Positions 29,273 to 39,520 are shown, counted from the first letter of the stretch. The stretch is DNA of 64,000 nucleotides from Candidatus Sodalis pierantonius str. SOPE (GCF_000517405.1 NZ_CP006568.1:1860001-1924000); one strand, 5' to 3'. Notes: generated by a model not told the origin, from the letters alone. Numbers and translations: made by a program.

Positions 29273-30100
29273 ATGCTGCCGGCACCCTTGACCCATTATG
29301 ACCCCGACCGCGATCGCAATCTGGCGACCGCAATGCGTCTCGATGCCGTGCAGAGCGCGATGGAAACCCCTTTTCATCAACATCGTAAAGGGCTGTTGAT
29401 CATGGCGCTGCGGGGCGGTATTACCTGCGAACTCACCGATGCGCTTTTGATGGTACCGCCCCATTGCGCGGTGTGGATCCCGGGAGATACTCCGCACAGT
29501 AACCGCGCCACCGTTAATGCCCGCTTCTGTTTCGTGTTCGTGGAGCCCACCTTTCCGGGATTGCCGGCGCGCAGCTGTACGTTATTCATTTCACCGTTGC
29601 TGCAACAGCTTATTTTGCATTTGGCCGGGCTGCCGGGCGACTATGCGCTGGATTCGCCAACGGGGCGCCTCGCTATCGTCATGTTGGAACAGTTGGGCAA
29701 TATGCCGGTGGAGAATCTTTCACTGCCGTTCTCTTCGCATCCGCACATTCGCCGCATTACCGATACGCTAAACCAGTCCCCCGGCGAGCGTCGAACGCTG
29801 CCCGAGTGGGCCTCTCAGGTCGGCATGAGCGAACGTTCGTTGGCCAGGCTGTTTATTAAAGAAACCGGCATGACGTTCGGCCGCTGGCGGCAACGATTGC
29901 AGCTGATTATCGCCATCCGTGAACTGGCGTCGGGTACCCGCGTTCAGCGGGTGGCGGAAAATCTGGGCTACGACTCGCCTTCAGCCTTTATCACCATGTT
30001 TAAAAAGGCGCTGGGCAAACCGCCCGGACAGTATTTCACCGACGGTTGGCAGGGGGCTGAGGGACTCCCCGGCGGCGAGCCCTGGACGCCATCCGACTAA
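29273..30100 (+). CDS. nimR: AraC-family regulator NimR
   Basis: Regulator with an N-terminal cupin-like sensor (HQHRKGLLIMALRGGITCEL; VPPHCAVWIPGDTPHS) and a C-terminal AraC double HTH (LPEWASQVGMSERSLARLF; RVAENLGYDSPSAFITMFKK; ending KPPGQYF). ATG 29273 is chosen because the upstream GTG 29252 would add only seven residues not typical for the family. Divergent from nimT, which it probably represses. Intact. Confidence 0.8.
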   Translation: MLPAPLTHYDPDRDRNLATAMRLDAVQSAMETPFHQHRKGLLIMALRGGITCELTDALLMVPPHCAVWIPGDTPHSNRATVNARFCFVFVEPTFPGLPARSCTLFISPLLQQLILHLAGLPGDYALDSPTGRLAIVMLEQLGNMPVENLSLPFSSHPHIRRITDTLNQSPGERRTLPEWASQVGMSERSLARLFIKETGMTFGRWRQRLQLIIAIRELASGTRVQRVAENLGYDSPSAFITMFKKALGKPPGQYFTDGWQGAEGLPGGEPWTPSD

Positions 30101-30388
30101 CAAGCACGTACACCGGCTAATGCGGCAGACAAAGGGCAGCGGGCGTCGGGAAAGGCATTCGCCGCAACGGGCGTGCGTTTAAGGATAGCGCCTTCGCCGT
30201 GGCGTGAGAGCGGGTTAAGGATAGATGAGTCACCGTGGCGATGGCGCGACTGTAGCGATGCAATCAATTCTGGACTAATTTGCAAACAGGAAATCAGGCG
30301 AAATTACGAATGACCAGAGCCTGTTTAGAAATTTGTGTATTTGCCTGATTTTGATATGTTCAATCCAACATCAAAAACAGGTTAATTT

Positions 30389-31276
30389 ATGGACGAAAAA
30401 CAATTGCAGGCTCTGGCTAACGAACTGGCCAAAAATCTCAAAACCCCTGAAGATCTCAGTCACTTCGATCGGCTGCTGAAAACAATCAGCGTCGAAGCAG
30501 CTCTCAATGCCGAAATGACCCATCACCTCGGCTACGATAAAAATCAGCCTAAACCGGGGACCAACGCCCGCAACGGCTATTCCACAAAAACCGTTACCAC
30601 TGGCGATGGCCCGCTGGCGCTGCGTACTCCGCGCGATCGTGACGGTTCCTTTGAACCGCAACTGGTGAAGAAGAACCAGACCCGGATTACCGGGATGGAT
30701 AACCAGATTTTATCGTTGTACGCCAAAGGGATGACCACCCGCGAGATCGCCGCTGCGTTCAAAGAGCTGTATGACGCCGATGTCTCGCCGGCGCTGGTCT
30801 CAAAGGTCACCGATGCGGTCATGGAGCAGGTTGTCGAATGGCAAAACCGGCCTCTGGATGCAGTCTATCCCATTGTTTATCTTGACTGTATCGTTCTAAA
30901 AGTCCGGCAGGACAGCCGCATCATCAACAAATCTGTGTTCCTGGCGCTGGGCATCAACATCGAAGGCCAGAAAGAGTTGCTAGGTATGTGGCTGGCCGAA
31001 AATGAAGGCGCAAAGTTCTGGCTGAACGTGCTGACAGAGCTGAAAAACCGCGGCCTGAACGATATCCTTATCGCCTGCGTAGACGGGCTGAAAGGTTTCC
31101 CTGACGCTATTAACGCGGTGTATCCGGAGGCGCGGCTCCAGCTGTGTATCGTGCATATGGTGCGTAACAGCCTGCGGTTCGTCTTTTTCACTGCGTCGTC
31201 GGTCGGGAACACCTTGCGCTTTTTGATGGCATGCCGGATCACGCTGTTTAACGACTCGATGGCGTTGGTCGTGTAG
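30389..31276 (+). pseudogene. IS256 transposase fragment, left arm of palindrome 1
   Basis: 295-codon chimeric frame: residues 1-264 of the transposase (D166 and D232 present), then 31 codons of antisense IS sequence (FFTASSVGNTLRF). It lacks the catalytic E. Private variants: KTISVEA, and the silent CAATTG at 30401. Confidence 0.85.
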
Positions 31277-32271
31277 ATCACCTTGCGGATGTCCGTTGGG
31301 TAGGCAAAGAACGTGGCCAGATTGGCCCAGTTTGCTTGCCAGCTTCGACTTATTTGCGGGTAGCGGATGTCCCCGGCACTGGAGAACGCTTCCAGCGCCT
31401 GCAAGCCGGCTTCTTCCGTAGGGGCCTGATAGATAGCTTTCTGGTCGCGGGTGACGGCCTTGTAGTCCTTCCAGGAGACGAACCGTAGGCTGTTACGCAC
31501 CATATGCACGATACACAGCTGGAGCCGCGCCTCCGGATACACCGCGTTAATAGCGTCAGGGAAACCTTTCAGCCCGTCTACGCAGGCGATAAGGATATCG
31601 TTCAGGCCGCGGTTTTTCAGCTCTGTCAGCACGTTCAGCCAGAACTTTGCGCCTTCATTTTCGGCCAGCCACATACCTAGCAACTCTTTCTGGCCTTCGA
31701 TGTTGATGCCCAGCGCCAGGAACACAGATTTGTTGATGATGCGGCTGTCCTGCCGGACTTTTAGAACGATACAGTCAAGATAAACAATGGGATAGACTGT
31801 ATCCAAAGGCCGGTTTTGCCATTCGACAACCTGCTCCATGACCGCATCGGTGACCTTTGAGACCAGTGCCGGCGAGACATCGGCGTCATACAGCTCTTTG
31901 AACGCAGCGGCGATCTCGCGGGTGGTCATCCCTTTGGCGTACAACGATAAAATCTGGTTATCCATCCCGGTAATCCGGGTCTGGTTCTTCTTCACCAGTT
32001 GCGGTTCAAAGGAACTGTCACGATCGCGCGGAGTACGCAGCGCCAGCGGGCCATCGCCAGTGGTAACGGTTTTTGTGGAATAGCCGTTGCGGGCGTTGGT
32101 CCCCGGTTTAGGCTGATTTTTATCGTAGCCGAGGTGATGGGTCATTTCGGCATTGAGAGCTGCTTCGACGCTGATTTTTTTCAGCAGCCGATCGAAGTGA
32201 CTGAGATCTCCAGGGGTTTTGAGATTTTTGGCCAGTTCGTTAGCCAGAGCCTGCAATTGTTTTTCGTCCAT
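30877..32271 (-). pseudogene. IS256 transposase fragment, right arm of palindrome 1
   Basis: 464-codon chimeric frame: transposase residues 1 to ~364 with all three catalytic residues (D166, D232, E339), then antisense IS sequence from the left arm (TNRRLLRTICTIHS). It lacks the C-terminal ~38 residues. If expressed, such a protein might bind the ends without normal activity. Confidence 0.85.
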
Positions 32272-32343
32272 AAATTAACCTGTTTTTGATGTTGGATTGA
32301 ACATATCAAAATCAGGCAAATACACAAATTTCTAAACAGGCTC

Positions 32344-33068
32344 GTTTCGGATCGGCATAGGCCTCCGACTTCATCAGGTCACGGATGACTTGCTGTGCCG
32401 CCGGGTTAGCGTCCGCCCCCGCCGGCGTATCCTCCTGCATCTCCGCCCCCACTTTCGCCAGCAGGCGGATAACCAGCGGATTATTGCCGATATCATCCAG
32501 GCGATCTTTGTAGCCTTCATCGGCCAGCGCATGAAACGCACGGTAGGCCAGACCGATGTTTTTGTTAAATTCAGCGTCAGATTGCCACACCGCGCGTAAC
32601 TGTGTCCCCGCGGCGTCCGCATCCAGCTCGGCCGCACCGTTCACTAACGCCGGTGCACGCTGCAGGTACTCGCCCAGAATAAAGCCCATTTGGTCATTCG
32701 TGATGCCCTTGGCGTGGGCGGCGTTGAGAAAGCTCTGCATCTCAGGATCGGCTTTGAATTCATCCCATTGAAATCCCTCAGCGTCTATCTTCGGTGCGTA
32801 GTCATCAATGGACTTGGGCGGGGCGTCACCGTGACCTAAACGCTTCTCAAGATGCATATAAGACTCTGCCAGCTTACGCGCAGAGCTTTCCACGTTAAGC
32901 TTGCCGTCATCGTCCATAACACGGAATTTTTCCGGTACCCAATCCGCCTCGTCCATTGGTGCCAAGCAAAGAATGACCTGCATCAAAATTAACAGATTCG
33001 TCGCCACCGTTGCCCCCCGCGTCCTCGCCAGCATCGGCGCTCAGGAATAAGTGTTTAAATTTCCACAT
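32344..33068 (-). pseudogene. Phage capsid scaffolding-type protein, truncated and frameshifted
   Basis: Placed next to a T7/epsilon15-type portal, with the acidic, helical composition of podovirus scaffolds (PMDEADWVPEKFRVMDDDGK; SIDDYAPKIDAEGFQWDEF; LDDIGNNPLVIRLLAKVG). Start ATG 33068 reads MWKFKHLFLSADAGEDAGGN, then the frame changes near 32960 before APMDEADW. A run of six G (33012-33017) is one candidate place. The 3' end is cut at 32343 by the palindromic IS256 derivative, so the major capsid gene that should follow is missing. Confidence 0.65.
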
Positions 33069-33080
33069 GGTTTAAAACCC

Positions 33081-33356
33081 TCAGCTTGAAGCGATAATTT
33101 TTGCGATACGTAAACTCGCCAGAATGGCGTTAACCGTGGTGACAATTGTTGCAGCGTCAGCACCTGCAGCAAGATCAGCAATCGCTGCACCGGTAACTAT
33201 TTCCAGCGTGGTGCGGGCATTCGCAGCGCTGCCCGCTGTCAGCAGTGCTTTACCTGTCGTGGAAGCGTCAGTTATCTGGTTTGTGCTGATATTTACTGTA
33301 ACTGGCTTCTCAGTAACCTTGTCACCCTTGTCGGTATGTTCAATGTCAATCGCCAT
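33081..33356 (-). CDS. Phage structural-type small protein
   Basis: 91 residues, Ala/Thr-rich (ITDASTTGKALLTAGSAANA; ADAATIVTTVNAILASL). Lies between the scaffold and Bbp19-like genes and overlaps the next gene by 11 bp. The pattern resembles the short head-fibre/decoration proteins of epsilon15-type phages, but no specific family is certain. Confidence 0.55.
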   Translation of the reverse strand: MAIDIEHTDKGDKVTEKPVTVNISTNQITDASTTGKALLTAGSAANARTTLEIVTGAAIADLAAGADAATIVTTVNAILASLRIAKIIASS

Positions 33357-33573
33357 CGTCGTATATTCCGTCAGCCTGGTTAATTCTCATGAGAATGAAA
33401 TCGAGCACGGCACGCTGCCCGGCTCTGTAGCACGTTGCGCGGTCTCCCTCATGACCGCCCTCCACGTAGACGGCCCGCCCGAATCGCCGGGCTAATTCCG
33501 CCAGTACTTCAGGGCCGCCCGCCATCTCTTCAAACAGGCGTTTGTAATCGCCCGGTAGCGCGGGTTTTCTCAT
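33346..33573 (-). CDS. Bbp19-like phage protein
   Basis: 75 residues: MRKPALPGDYKRLFEEMAGG, then RRFGRAVYVEGGHEGDR and AGQRAVLDFILMRIN. This layout matches the Bbp19 family found beside podovirus portal genes. Overlaps the portal stop by 4 bp (ATGA). Function unknown. Intact. Confidence 0.65.
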   Translation of the reverse strand: MRKPALPGDYKRLFEEMAGGPEVLAELARRFGRAVYVEGGHEGDRATCYRAGQRAVLDFILMRINQADGIYDDGD

Positions 33574-35195
33574 TGTCCCTCCGCCAATCTTTGGCCCATT
33601 GCGCTCCCCGCGGCCTGCCCGGCGGCGCTGGCGGCCTCCTGCCCAGCCTGCATCATCAGCTGCTGTTGCGCTTGCTGCTGCTGCGCCTTGGCGCGCTGGT
33701 CGCGCAGGCTGGTGACATCCACCGCCAAGCGAATCACCTTCGCCGGTACACCTAGCGCATCGGCCACCACGCGCGTCGCCTCATCGGTGTCCACCAGGTC
33801 TACGACATCCGGACTAACCTGGGACAGCTGCGCCACGTTCGCGCCAAGACGTTCAATCGCAGTCACGTCCTCCAGCTTCTGTGCGCGGACCAGCGGCGAG
33901 ATATAGCGCACATTAAAATGCGCGGCTTGCATGCTGTCGGGGGGAGGCGGAAAGACGCCTGCGCGGAAGGCAATACCGAAACAGCGCTCAACCAGCGGTT
34001 GCAGGTATTCCGCCTGAAACCGTCCGTAGACCGGCCCCAGCAGTTGGCGGATCAGGGCCACGCGGACATGGACTTCGGTCGCGGTCATCGCCGGACCATC
34101 CTGTGGCTGCAGCTGGTCGGCCATCATGATTTTGCGAATGCTGGCCTGCAGACGGTCTTCTGCGGTAAACGCAACCTGAAAATCAGCCCCCGTGAGTAAG
34201 GGCTTCATGCTGTTCACGCTGCTCGCCACAATAATGCGGCGCGGGCCGACCTTGACGGAGTACGGATTCATGACACCGTCATCCTCGGCAATCCACATAC
34301 CCGAAATGGCCAAATCCTGCGCGGACTTCTCCATGCGTTTGGTTTCGTTCAGCTCCTTGCAGTCTGGCAACGCATCATATACCGGGCCAATGCCATACGC
34401 GCCGCCAGGGATTTTCATCCAGCGCGGTACACAAACCGGGAATTTGTGGTAACCCGATTCTCGCACTATGCGCTTTCCCTGCCTCTCCACGTGAAAAGAG
34501 GCAAAGCGTAAATGCTTATCCAAACGGGCGTTTACCACATAATTCGTACGCGGGAATATCGCGTGCAGGAAATCAAACTTGTCATCCGGCTTATCCTTGG
34601 CCGCACGGCGTATTTTCTCGCTGGCGCCCTGCTCTCCGAACGCAGCGATGGCCTGCTCGGCGGTTATCTGGTAGCAGCGATAAATCGTATCGACAATCCC
34701 GTCTTTGCGGGTTGACGTAACGTAGCATTGCGATAGCGGCCACTGCTGGAACATATAGCCGCCCTCCTCCCGGTTCTCATCGATGTACAGCACGAACCAG
34801 CCCGCGCACACGACGTCAAGATTCGCCTCATAGCCTTCCGCGTCAAAATTGGCTGCGTGGATGTTCTCCCATACCAATGTGGCACAGGTGGAGAGCCAGG
34901 CCTTGTCCTCGTCTGCCAGCGGTTCACTGTCGAGATTGAGCCACTGCGCATTGGCCGGCGTCATGCCGGACATAAGCGCCGACGCCAGCATGCGGGCGCT
35001 ATCGGTGGCGGTGCCGTCCAGCAGTTTCGCCACCTTCGACTTAGCGCTCTATGCATCCAGCACGTCAGCTGAAAAACCGGCGCCACGCAACGGATAGGTG
35101 TAGTCGTAGCACTCGCGCCAGACGCTTTCATGCCGCTGGCGATGGGATTTTAGCGCATCAGCACGCTTCATCAGCTTGACGGCGAGTTCATCCAT
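33570..35195 (-). pseudogene. Head-to-tail connector (portal), T7/epsilon15 type, single amber stop
   Basis: Portal protein of a podovirus-type prophage, forming the dodecameric ring through which DNA enters the head. ATG 35195 starts MDELAVKLMKRADALKSHRQ. An in-frame TAG at 35051-35049 (VLDA-stop-SAKSKVAKLLDG) is the only lesion; the remaining ~490 codons are open to 33570. Family landmarks: GTATDSARMLASALMSGMTP, GAYGIGPVYDALPDCKELN, and QDGPAMTATEVHVR. The C-terminus is Gln/Ala rich (QRAKAQQQQAQQQL). Re-initiation at ATG 35033 would lose 54 residues. Confidence 0.85.
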
Positions 35196-35198
35196 TGG

Positions 35199-35429
35199 TT
35201 ACGCCCCCAATGCCTTTTTCTGCGCAGGCTGCGCGTCCGAAGACAACAAAGAGCTGCCTGAGTCCGCGGCCCCTTCTGCACCACTGGCCAGCAAAGACGA
35301 GCTTTTCTTGCGTTTCTTACGCGCGGCGGCATCTGCGTTCGCCGCCTTTGCCGCTGCGTCAGCCGCCGCATTGGCTTCAGCCTGCGGATCCGTTCGTACG
35401 ACCTGGGGTGCACTCCCTCCACACATCAC
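35199..35429 (-). CDS. Small Ala-rich phage protein
   Basis: 76 residues, MMCGGSAPQVVRTDPQAEAN, then Ala repeats and a KKRKK patch. Upstream of the portal by 3 bp. Similar short Ala/Lys proteins sit upstream of portal genes in epsilon15-like prophages. Function unknown; could start at the second Met. Confidence 0.5.
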   Translation of the reverse strand: MMCGGSAPQVVRTDPQAEANAAADAAAKAANADAAARKKRKKSSSLLASGAEGAADSGSSLLSSDAQPAQKKALGA

Positions 35430-35436
35430 GTTCTCC

Positions 35437-35862
35437 TTAGCCCGGTACGTGCCAGCCGTGTTCCGTTAAAATCGGCTTACCCGGTACGGGTTGACATTTG
35501 CCTTCTTCGTTCGTCACAACGCCAAGCGGCGCGACGGGTGCTGCCGTAGTGGCCTTCTTAACGAGTTCGAGGAAATAGAGATTGTCGGTCAGCTTCTGGT
35601 CAGCCATATAGGTAAAGCCCAGGGCTTCAAAGCGGGTGATGATTGCTGCGGCCTGCTCGTCAAGCGTGGACAGGATAGCGTTACGCTCAGCCTGCGCAGT
35701 GCTGTCTGGCAGAGCGGAAACCCTCTGCTGCACGGTCTGCTCATCGGCAGTGGCGACAACCTCAGGTAATGTCTGATTGCCCTCCAGTTCGTCTGTAGCA
35801 ACGTCTGCGGCGGTTGTGGATTCCTGCCCTGGGACTTCGACGGCTTTTCTTTTTCGTGCCAT
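35437..35862 (-). CDS. Phage hypothetical protein upstream of portal
   Basis: 141 residues from ATG 35862 (MARKRKAVEVPGQES), preceded by AGGA at a suitable distance. The acidic middle region is followed by a helical segment (NAILSTLDEQAAAIITRFEA) and the end KPILTEHGWHVPG. No recognised domain. Co-directional with the portal, 7 bp before the next gene. Confidence 0.5.
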   Translation of the reverse strand: MARKRKAVEVPGQESTTAADVATDELEGNQTLPEVVATADEQTVQQRVSALPDSTAQAERNAILSTLDEQAAAIITRFEALGFTYMADQKLTDNLYFLELVKKATTAAPVAPLGVVTNEEGKCQPVPGKPILTEHGWHVPG

Positions 35863-35957
35863 TGTCGTGGTTCCTGTAGATAGATAATAGAGCCGCCAGT
35901 GTGAAAGGGATGCCCGGTCAGGATCCCGACCAAATCCCACTGCTCGCCGAAGAGAGG

Positions 35958-36224
35958 CTAGCGTTTGTTGCGCCAGGCGTACACAAAGCGCCGCGATGAT
36001 ACCTGCACAGGCAGCTCTGTGCGCTGGCGATGCATCACGTAGCACCAGAAGTCAGTCAGCGCCTCGCCGGTGTGATGGTTAGGTGCCGCGCCCTGCTTCC
36101 AGCCAATAATCGCAGACTTGGACACGTCCAGCTCTCTGGCGATTTCCTGTAGCGGGATCCCGGCGCGGGTAATGTCGTTTATCACCCGGAACCAGTCGGT
36201 TTTGACCGTTGCAACTACTGGCAC
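35958..36224 (-). CDS. Small HTH-containing phage protein
   Basis: 88 residues. IPLQEIARELDVSKSAIIGW fits a helix-turn-helix of XerE/Cro-like type, followed by WKQGAAPNHHTGEALTDFW. Such short HTH proteins occur in the packaging region of epsilon15-like prophages. Target unknown. Intact. Confidence 0.55.
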   Translation of the reverse strand: MPVVATVKTDWFRVINDITRAGIPLQEIARELDVSKSAIIGWKQGAAPNHHTGEALTDFWCYVMHRQRTELPVQVSSRRFVYAWRNKR

Positions 36225-36503
36225 GGTTTACCCCCAAAACGCGCGTGCGCGCGACCCTGAGAGCATGTTTTTGTCGGTTGCAACAAACCACCGGCCTCGG
36301 CTGTCGCCGTGGTCAGTGTGATAGGTCTCGTTTTTCGATATGCCGCCTGCGCCATCTTAACCTCTAGGTTGGACGGCACAGCAGTTGAGTTAGGAGGTGC
36401 CAGTTGTTCAGGCTGGCGTGGTGATTATAGCAAATTACCTGCAAAGTTGCCTTGTCATGCCGCTCACAGCTATACTGTCTGCATCACTAAGAGTGATACG
36501 CAT

Positions 36504-36869
36504 ATGGGACAGGTCGCATTTGATACACAAGAGTTTGTCGAAACGCTGGAAAGCGCCGGGTTGCCGAAAGATCAGGCCAAGGCGATTTCTATTGCCGTCC
36601 GCAAGTCTCATGAAGTAACTGATGTGGCGACCAAGCGCGATCTTGAGGACGTACGCAAGGACCTGACGATTCAGATAGCTGACGTTCGTAAAGATATGGA
36701 TGCTCGCTTCGAGAAAACCGAGGCGCAGATATCCTTAGTCCGCAAAGATTTGCAGCTTGAGATGGCAGGTATTCGCTCTGAGCAAAAGTTAATACGCTGG
36801 ATGCTAGGTTTTGGGGTTATTGGTATTTTGTCGTTGGTCGTAAAAGCTTTCGTTATGCCCGCGCTGTAA
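36504..36869 (+). CDS. Coiled-coil membrane protein (DUF1640-like)
   Basis: 121 residues. ATG 36504 starts MGQVAFDTQEFVETLESAGL. A heptad-rich region follows (DLEDVRKDLTIQIADVRKDM; EAQISLVRKDLQLE) and then one C-terminal membrane helix (LGFGVIGILSLVVKAFV). This architecture is the DUF1640/CCDC90-like family common in prophages. Divergent from the structural genes and 11 bp before a tRNA-like gene. Function unknown. Intact. Confidence 0.65.
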   Translation: MGQVAFDTQEFVETLESAGLPKDQAKAISIAVRKSHEVTDVATKRDLEDVRKDLTIQIADVRKDMDARFEKTEAQISLVRKDLQLEMAGIRSEQKLIRWMLGFGVIGILSLVVKAFVMPAL

Positions 36870-36880
36870 TTATTGACCTT

Positions 36881-36960
36881 GGGTCGGTAGCTCAGTGCGG
36901 AAGAGCGTACGTGTTACTAAAACCGTAAGGACGCGGGTTCAAATCCTGCTCGACCCTCCA
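36881..36960 (+). tRNA. Phage tRNA-like gene with aberrant anticodon arm
   Basis: The acceptor stem GGGTCGG/TCGACCC, D arm GCTC/GAGC, T arm GCGGG-TTCAAAT-CCTGC and encoded CCA end are all canonical. The anticodon arm is 20 nt (TACGTGTTACTAAAACCGTA) instead of 17. Possible readings are a TTACTAA loop (anticodon ACT, with U33 but poor stem) or a TACTAAA loop closed by GT/AC and TACG/CGTA with a bulged T (anticodon CTA, but A at 33). An IS256 derivative starts at the very next base. It may be a decayed or unusual phage tRNA; isotype undecided. Confidence 0.6.
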
Positions 36961-37032
36961 GAGCCTGTTTAGAAATTTGTGTATTTGCCTAATTTTGATA
37001 TGTTCAATCCAACATCAAAAACAGGTTAATTT

Positions 37033-37920
37033 ATGGACGAAAAACAGTTGCAGGCTCTGGCTAACGAACTGGCCAAAAATCTCAAAACCCCTGAAGATCT
37101 CAGTCACTTCGATCGGCTGCTGAAAAAAATCAGCGTCGAAGCAGCTTTCAATGCCGAAATGACCCATCACCTCGGCTACGATAAAAATCAGCCTAAACCG
37201 GGGACCAACGCCCGCAACGGCTATTCCACAAAAACCGTTACCACTGGCGATGGCCCGCTGGCGCTGCGTACTCCGCGCGATCGTGACGGTTCCTTTGAAC
37301 CGCAACTGGTGAAGAAGAACCAGACCCGGATTACCGGGATGGATAACCAGATTTTATCGTTGTACGCTAAAGGGATGACTACCCGCGAGATCGCCGCCGC
37401 GTTCAAAGAGCTGTATGACGCCGATGTCTCGCCGGCGCTGGTCTCAAAGGTCACCGATGCGGTCATGGAGCAGGTTGTCGAATGGCAAAACCGGCCTCTG
37501 GATGCAGTCTATCCCATTGTTTATCTTGACTGTATCGTTCTAAAAGTCCGGCAGGACAGCCGCATCATCAACAAATCTGTGTTCCTGGCGCTGGGCATCA
37601 ACTTCGAAGGCCAGAAAGAGTTGCTAGGTATGTGGCTGGCCGAAAATGAAGGCGCAAAGTTCTGGCTGAACGTGCTGACAGAGCTGAAAAACCGCGGCCT
37701 GAACGATATCTTTATCGCCTGCGTAGACGGGCTGAAAGGTTTCCCTGACGCTATTAACGCGGTGTATCCGGAGGCGCGGCTCCAGCTGTGTATCGTGCAT
37801 ATGGTGCGCAACAGCCTGCGGTTCGTCTTTTTCACTGCGTCGTCGGTCGGGAACACCTTGCGCTTTTTGATAGCATGCCGGATCACGCTGTTTAACGACT
37901 CGATGGCGTTGGTCGTGTAG
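37033..37920 (+). pseudogene. IS256 transposase fragment, left arm of palindrome 2
   Basis: 295-codon chimera with residues 1-264 plus antisense tail. Private change AAFNAEM near the start. Lacks the catalytic E. Confidence 0.85.
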
Positions 37921-38916
37921 ATCACCTTGCGGATGTCCGTTGGGTAGGCAAGGAGCGTGGCCAGATTGGCCCAGTTTGCCTGCCAGCTTCGACTTATTTG
38001 CGGGTAGCGGATGTTCCCAGGCACTGGAGAACGCTTCCAACGCCTGCAAGCCGGCTTCTTCCGTAGGGGCCTGATAGATAGCTTTCAGGTCGCGGGTGAC
38101 GGCCTTGTAGTCCTTCCAGGAGACGAACCGCAGGCTGTTGCGCACCATATGCACGATACACAGCTGGAGCCGCGCCTCCGGATACACCGCGTTAATAGCG
38201 TCAGGGAAACCTTTCAGCCCGTCTACGCAGGCGATAAAGATATCGTTCAGGCCGCGGTTTTTCAGCTCTGTCAGCACGTTCAGCCAGAACTTTGCGCCTT
38301 CATTTTCGGCCAGCCACATACCTAGCAACTCTTTCTGGCCTTCGAAGTTGATGCCCAGCGCCAGGAACACAGATTTGTTGATGATGCGGCTGTCCTGCCG
38401 GACTTTTAGAACGATACAGTCAAGATAAACAATGGGATAGACTGCATCCAGAGGCCGGTTTTGCCATTCGACAACCTGCTCCATGACCGCATCGGTGACC
38501 TTTGAGACCAGCGCCGGCGAGACATCGGCGTCATACAGCTCTTTGAACGCGGCGGCGATCTCGCGGGTAGTCATCCCTTTAGCGTACAACGATAAAATCT
38601 GGTTATCCATCCCGGTAATCCGGGTCTGGTTCTTCTTCACCAGTTGCGGTTCAAAGGAACCGTCACGATCGCGCGGAGTACGCAGCGCCAGCGGGCCATC
38701 GCCAGTGGTAACGGTTTTTGTGGAATAGCCGTTGCGGGCGTTGGTCCCCGGTTTAGGCTGATTTTTATCGTAGCCGAGGTGATGGGTCATTTCGGCATTG
38801 AGAGCTGCTTCGACGCTGATTTTTTTCAGCAGCCGATCGAAGTGACTGAGATCTTTAAGGGTTTTGAGATTTTTGGCCAGTTCGTTAGTCAGAGTCTGCA
38901 ACTGTTTTTCGTCCAT
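37624..38916 (-). pseudogene. IS256 transposase fragment, right arm of palindrome 2
   Basis: The frame is correct from MDEKQLQTLTNELAKNL to SSAW, then shifted by one extra base near 38015 (GGATGTTCCCAGG for GGATGTCCCAGG). The rest of the transposase (ANKSKLAGKLG as shifted reading) is out of frame. Private changes QTLTNEL and KTLKDLS are not in the left arm. Confidence 0.85.
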
Positions 38917-38988
38917 AAATTAACCTGTTTTTGATGTTGGATTGAACATATCAAAATCAGGCAAATACACAAATTTCTAAACAGGTTC

Positions 38989-39353
38989 TTGGCGGTGATC
39001 TTGACGTCAGCCACACAGATATTACCCGCCTACCGGAAAACTTGAGCGTCGGTGACAGTATTGACCTCCGCTACACGGGTATTTCCAGTTTGCCGGATAA
39101 CATTGAAGTTTATAGGTCAATATATTTACATGCTAATAGAATAACCAACATTGTCTATCGTGAATTATGGAAACATGACCATTACACGGTTTTTGCTGCA
39201 TGGCTAAATGGCAAGTGCTGCGTTGTTGTTAACGAAAAGATTTACACGTTGGGAAAATTCTTCGGGGGAGCGCCAGCGGCAGATGTCGAACAGGCGGCGC
39301 GGGAGTGCGTGGCTGAATTAGAGCAACGCAGGCAAACTGGGGGTGCAGCATGA
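38989..39353 (+). pseudogene. Leucine-rich-repeat-like phage protein, 5'-truncated
   Basis: The frame opens at the IS border and runs to TGA 39353. It shows two LRR-like units (GGDLDVSHTDITRLPENL and DSIDLRYTGISSLPDNIEV), then IYLHANRITNIVYRELW and an Ala-rich end. The beginning is removed by the IS256 derivative. Overlaps the next start (ATGA). Probably a prophage accessory (moron) gene; role unknown. Confidence 0.55.
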
Positions 39354-39520
39354 ACGACATCCTGACGTACACCTGCCTGCATCTGAATACACCCTGCGCG
39401 GTAACTGGAAATCTCGGCGCGCCGTTTTTCAATTCGGCGATGAAGGAATTGCTAAATTTACCTGACCGTATCGACGCTGACGAAATCCCCTTGTCGCTTC
39501 AGCTCTTTCTGGCGCAGAAA

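Larger units (their letters stand above)
30317..32343. mobile_element. Palindromic IS256 derivative, copy 1
   Basis: A 2.03-kb element made of two inverted IS256 5' portions. The left arm (30317-31182, plus) starts with GAGCCTGTTTAG and runs to transposase residue ~264 (RNSLRFV). It is fused to a minus-strand portion (31183-32343) that runs from residue ~364 back to the same start end. Both outer ends are therefore the same IS terminus, with ~866-bp arms and a ~295-bp unpaired centre. The same fusion occurs at 36961-38988. No target duplication (AATGACCA versus GTTTCGGA). Confidence 0.9.
36961..38988. mobile_element. Palindromic IS256 derivative, copy 2
   Basis: Same structure and fusion point as the copy at 30317-32343: left arm 36961 to ~37827 plus, right part ~37828-38988 minus, both outer ends being the transposase-start terminus. 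The arms share private changes absent from copy 1: NFEG for NIEG, DIFIA for DILIA, and the silent word GCTAAAGGGATGACTACC. No target duplication (ACCCTCCA versus TTGGCGGT). Confidence 0.9.

Noticed and set aside
32344..36960. Compound transposon of phage genes between the two palindromic elements
   Set aside because: No target duplication was found at the outer ends, and the genes on both outer sides differ in origin; shared mobility is not supported.
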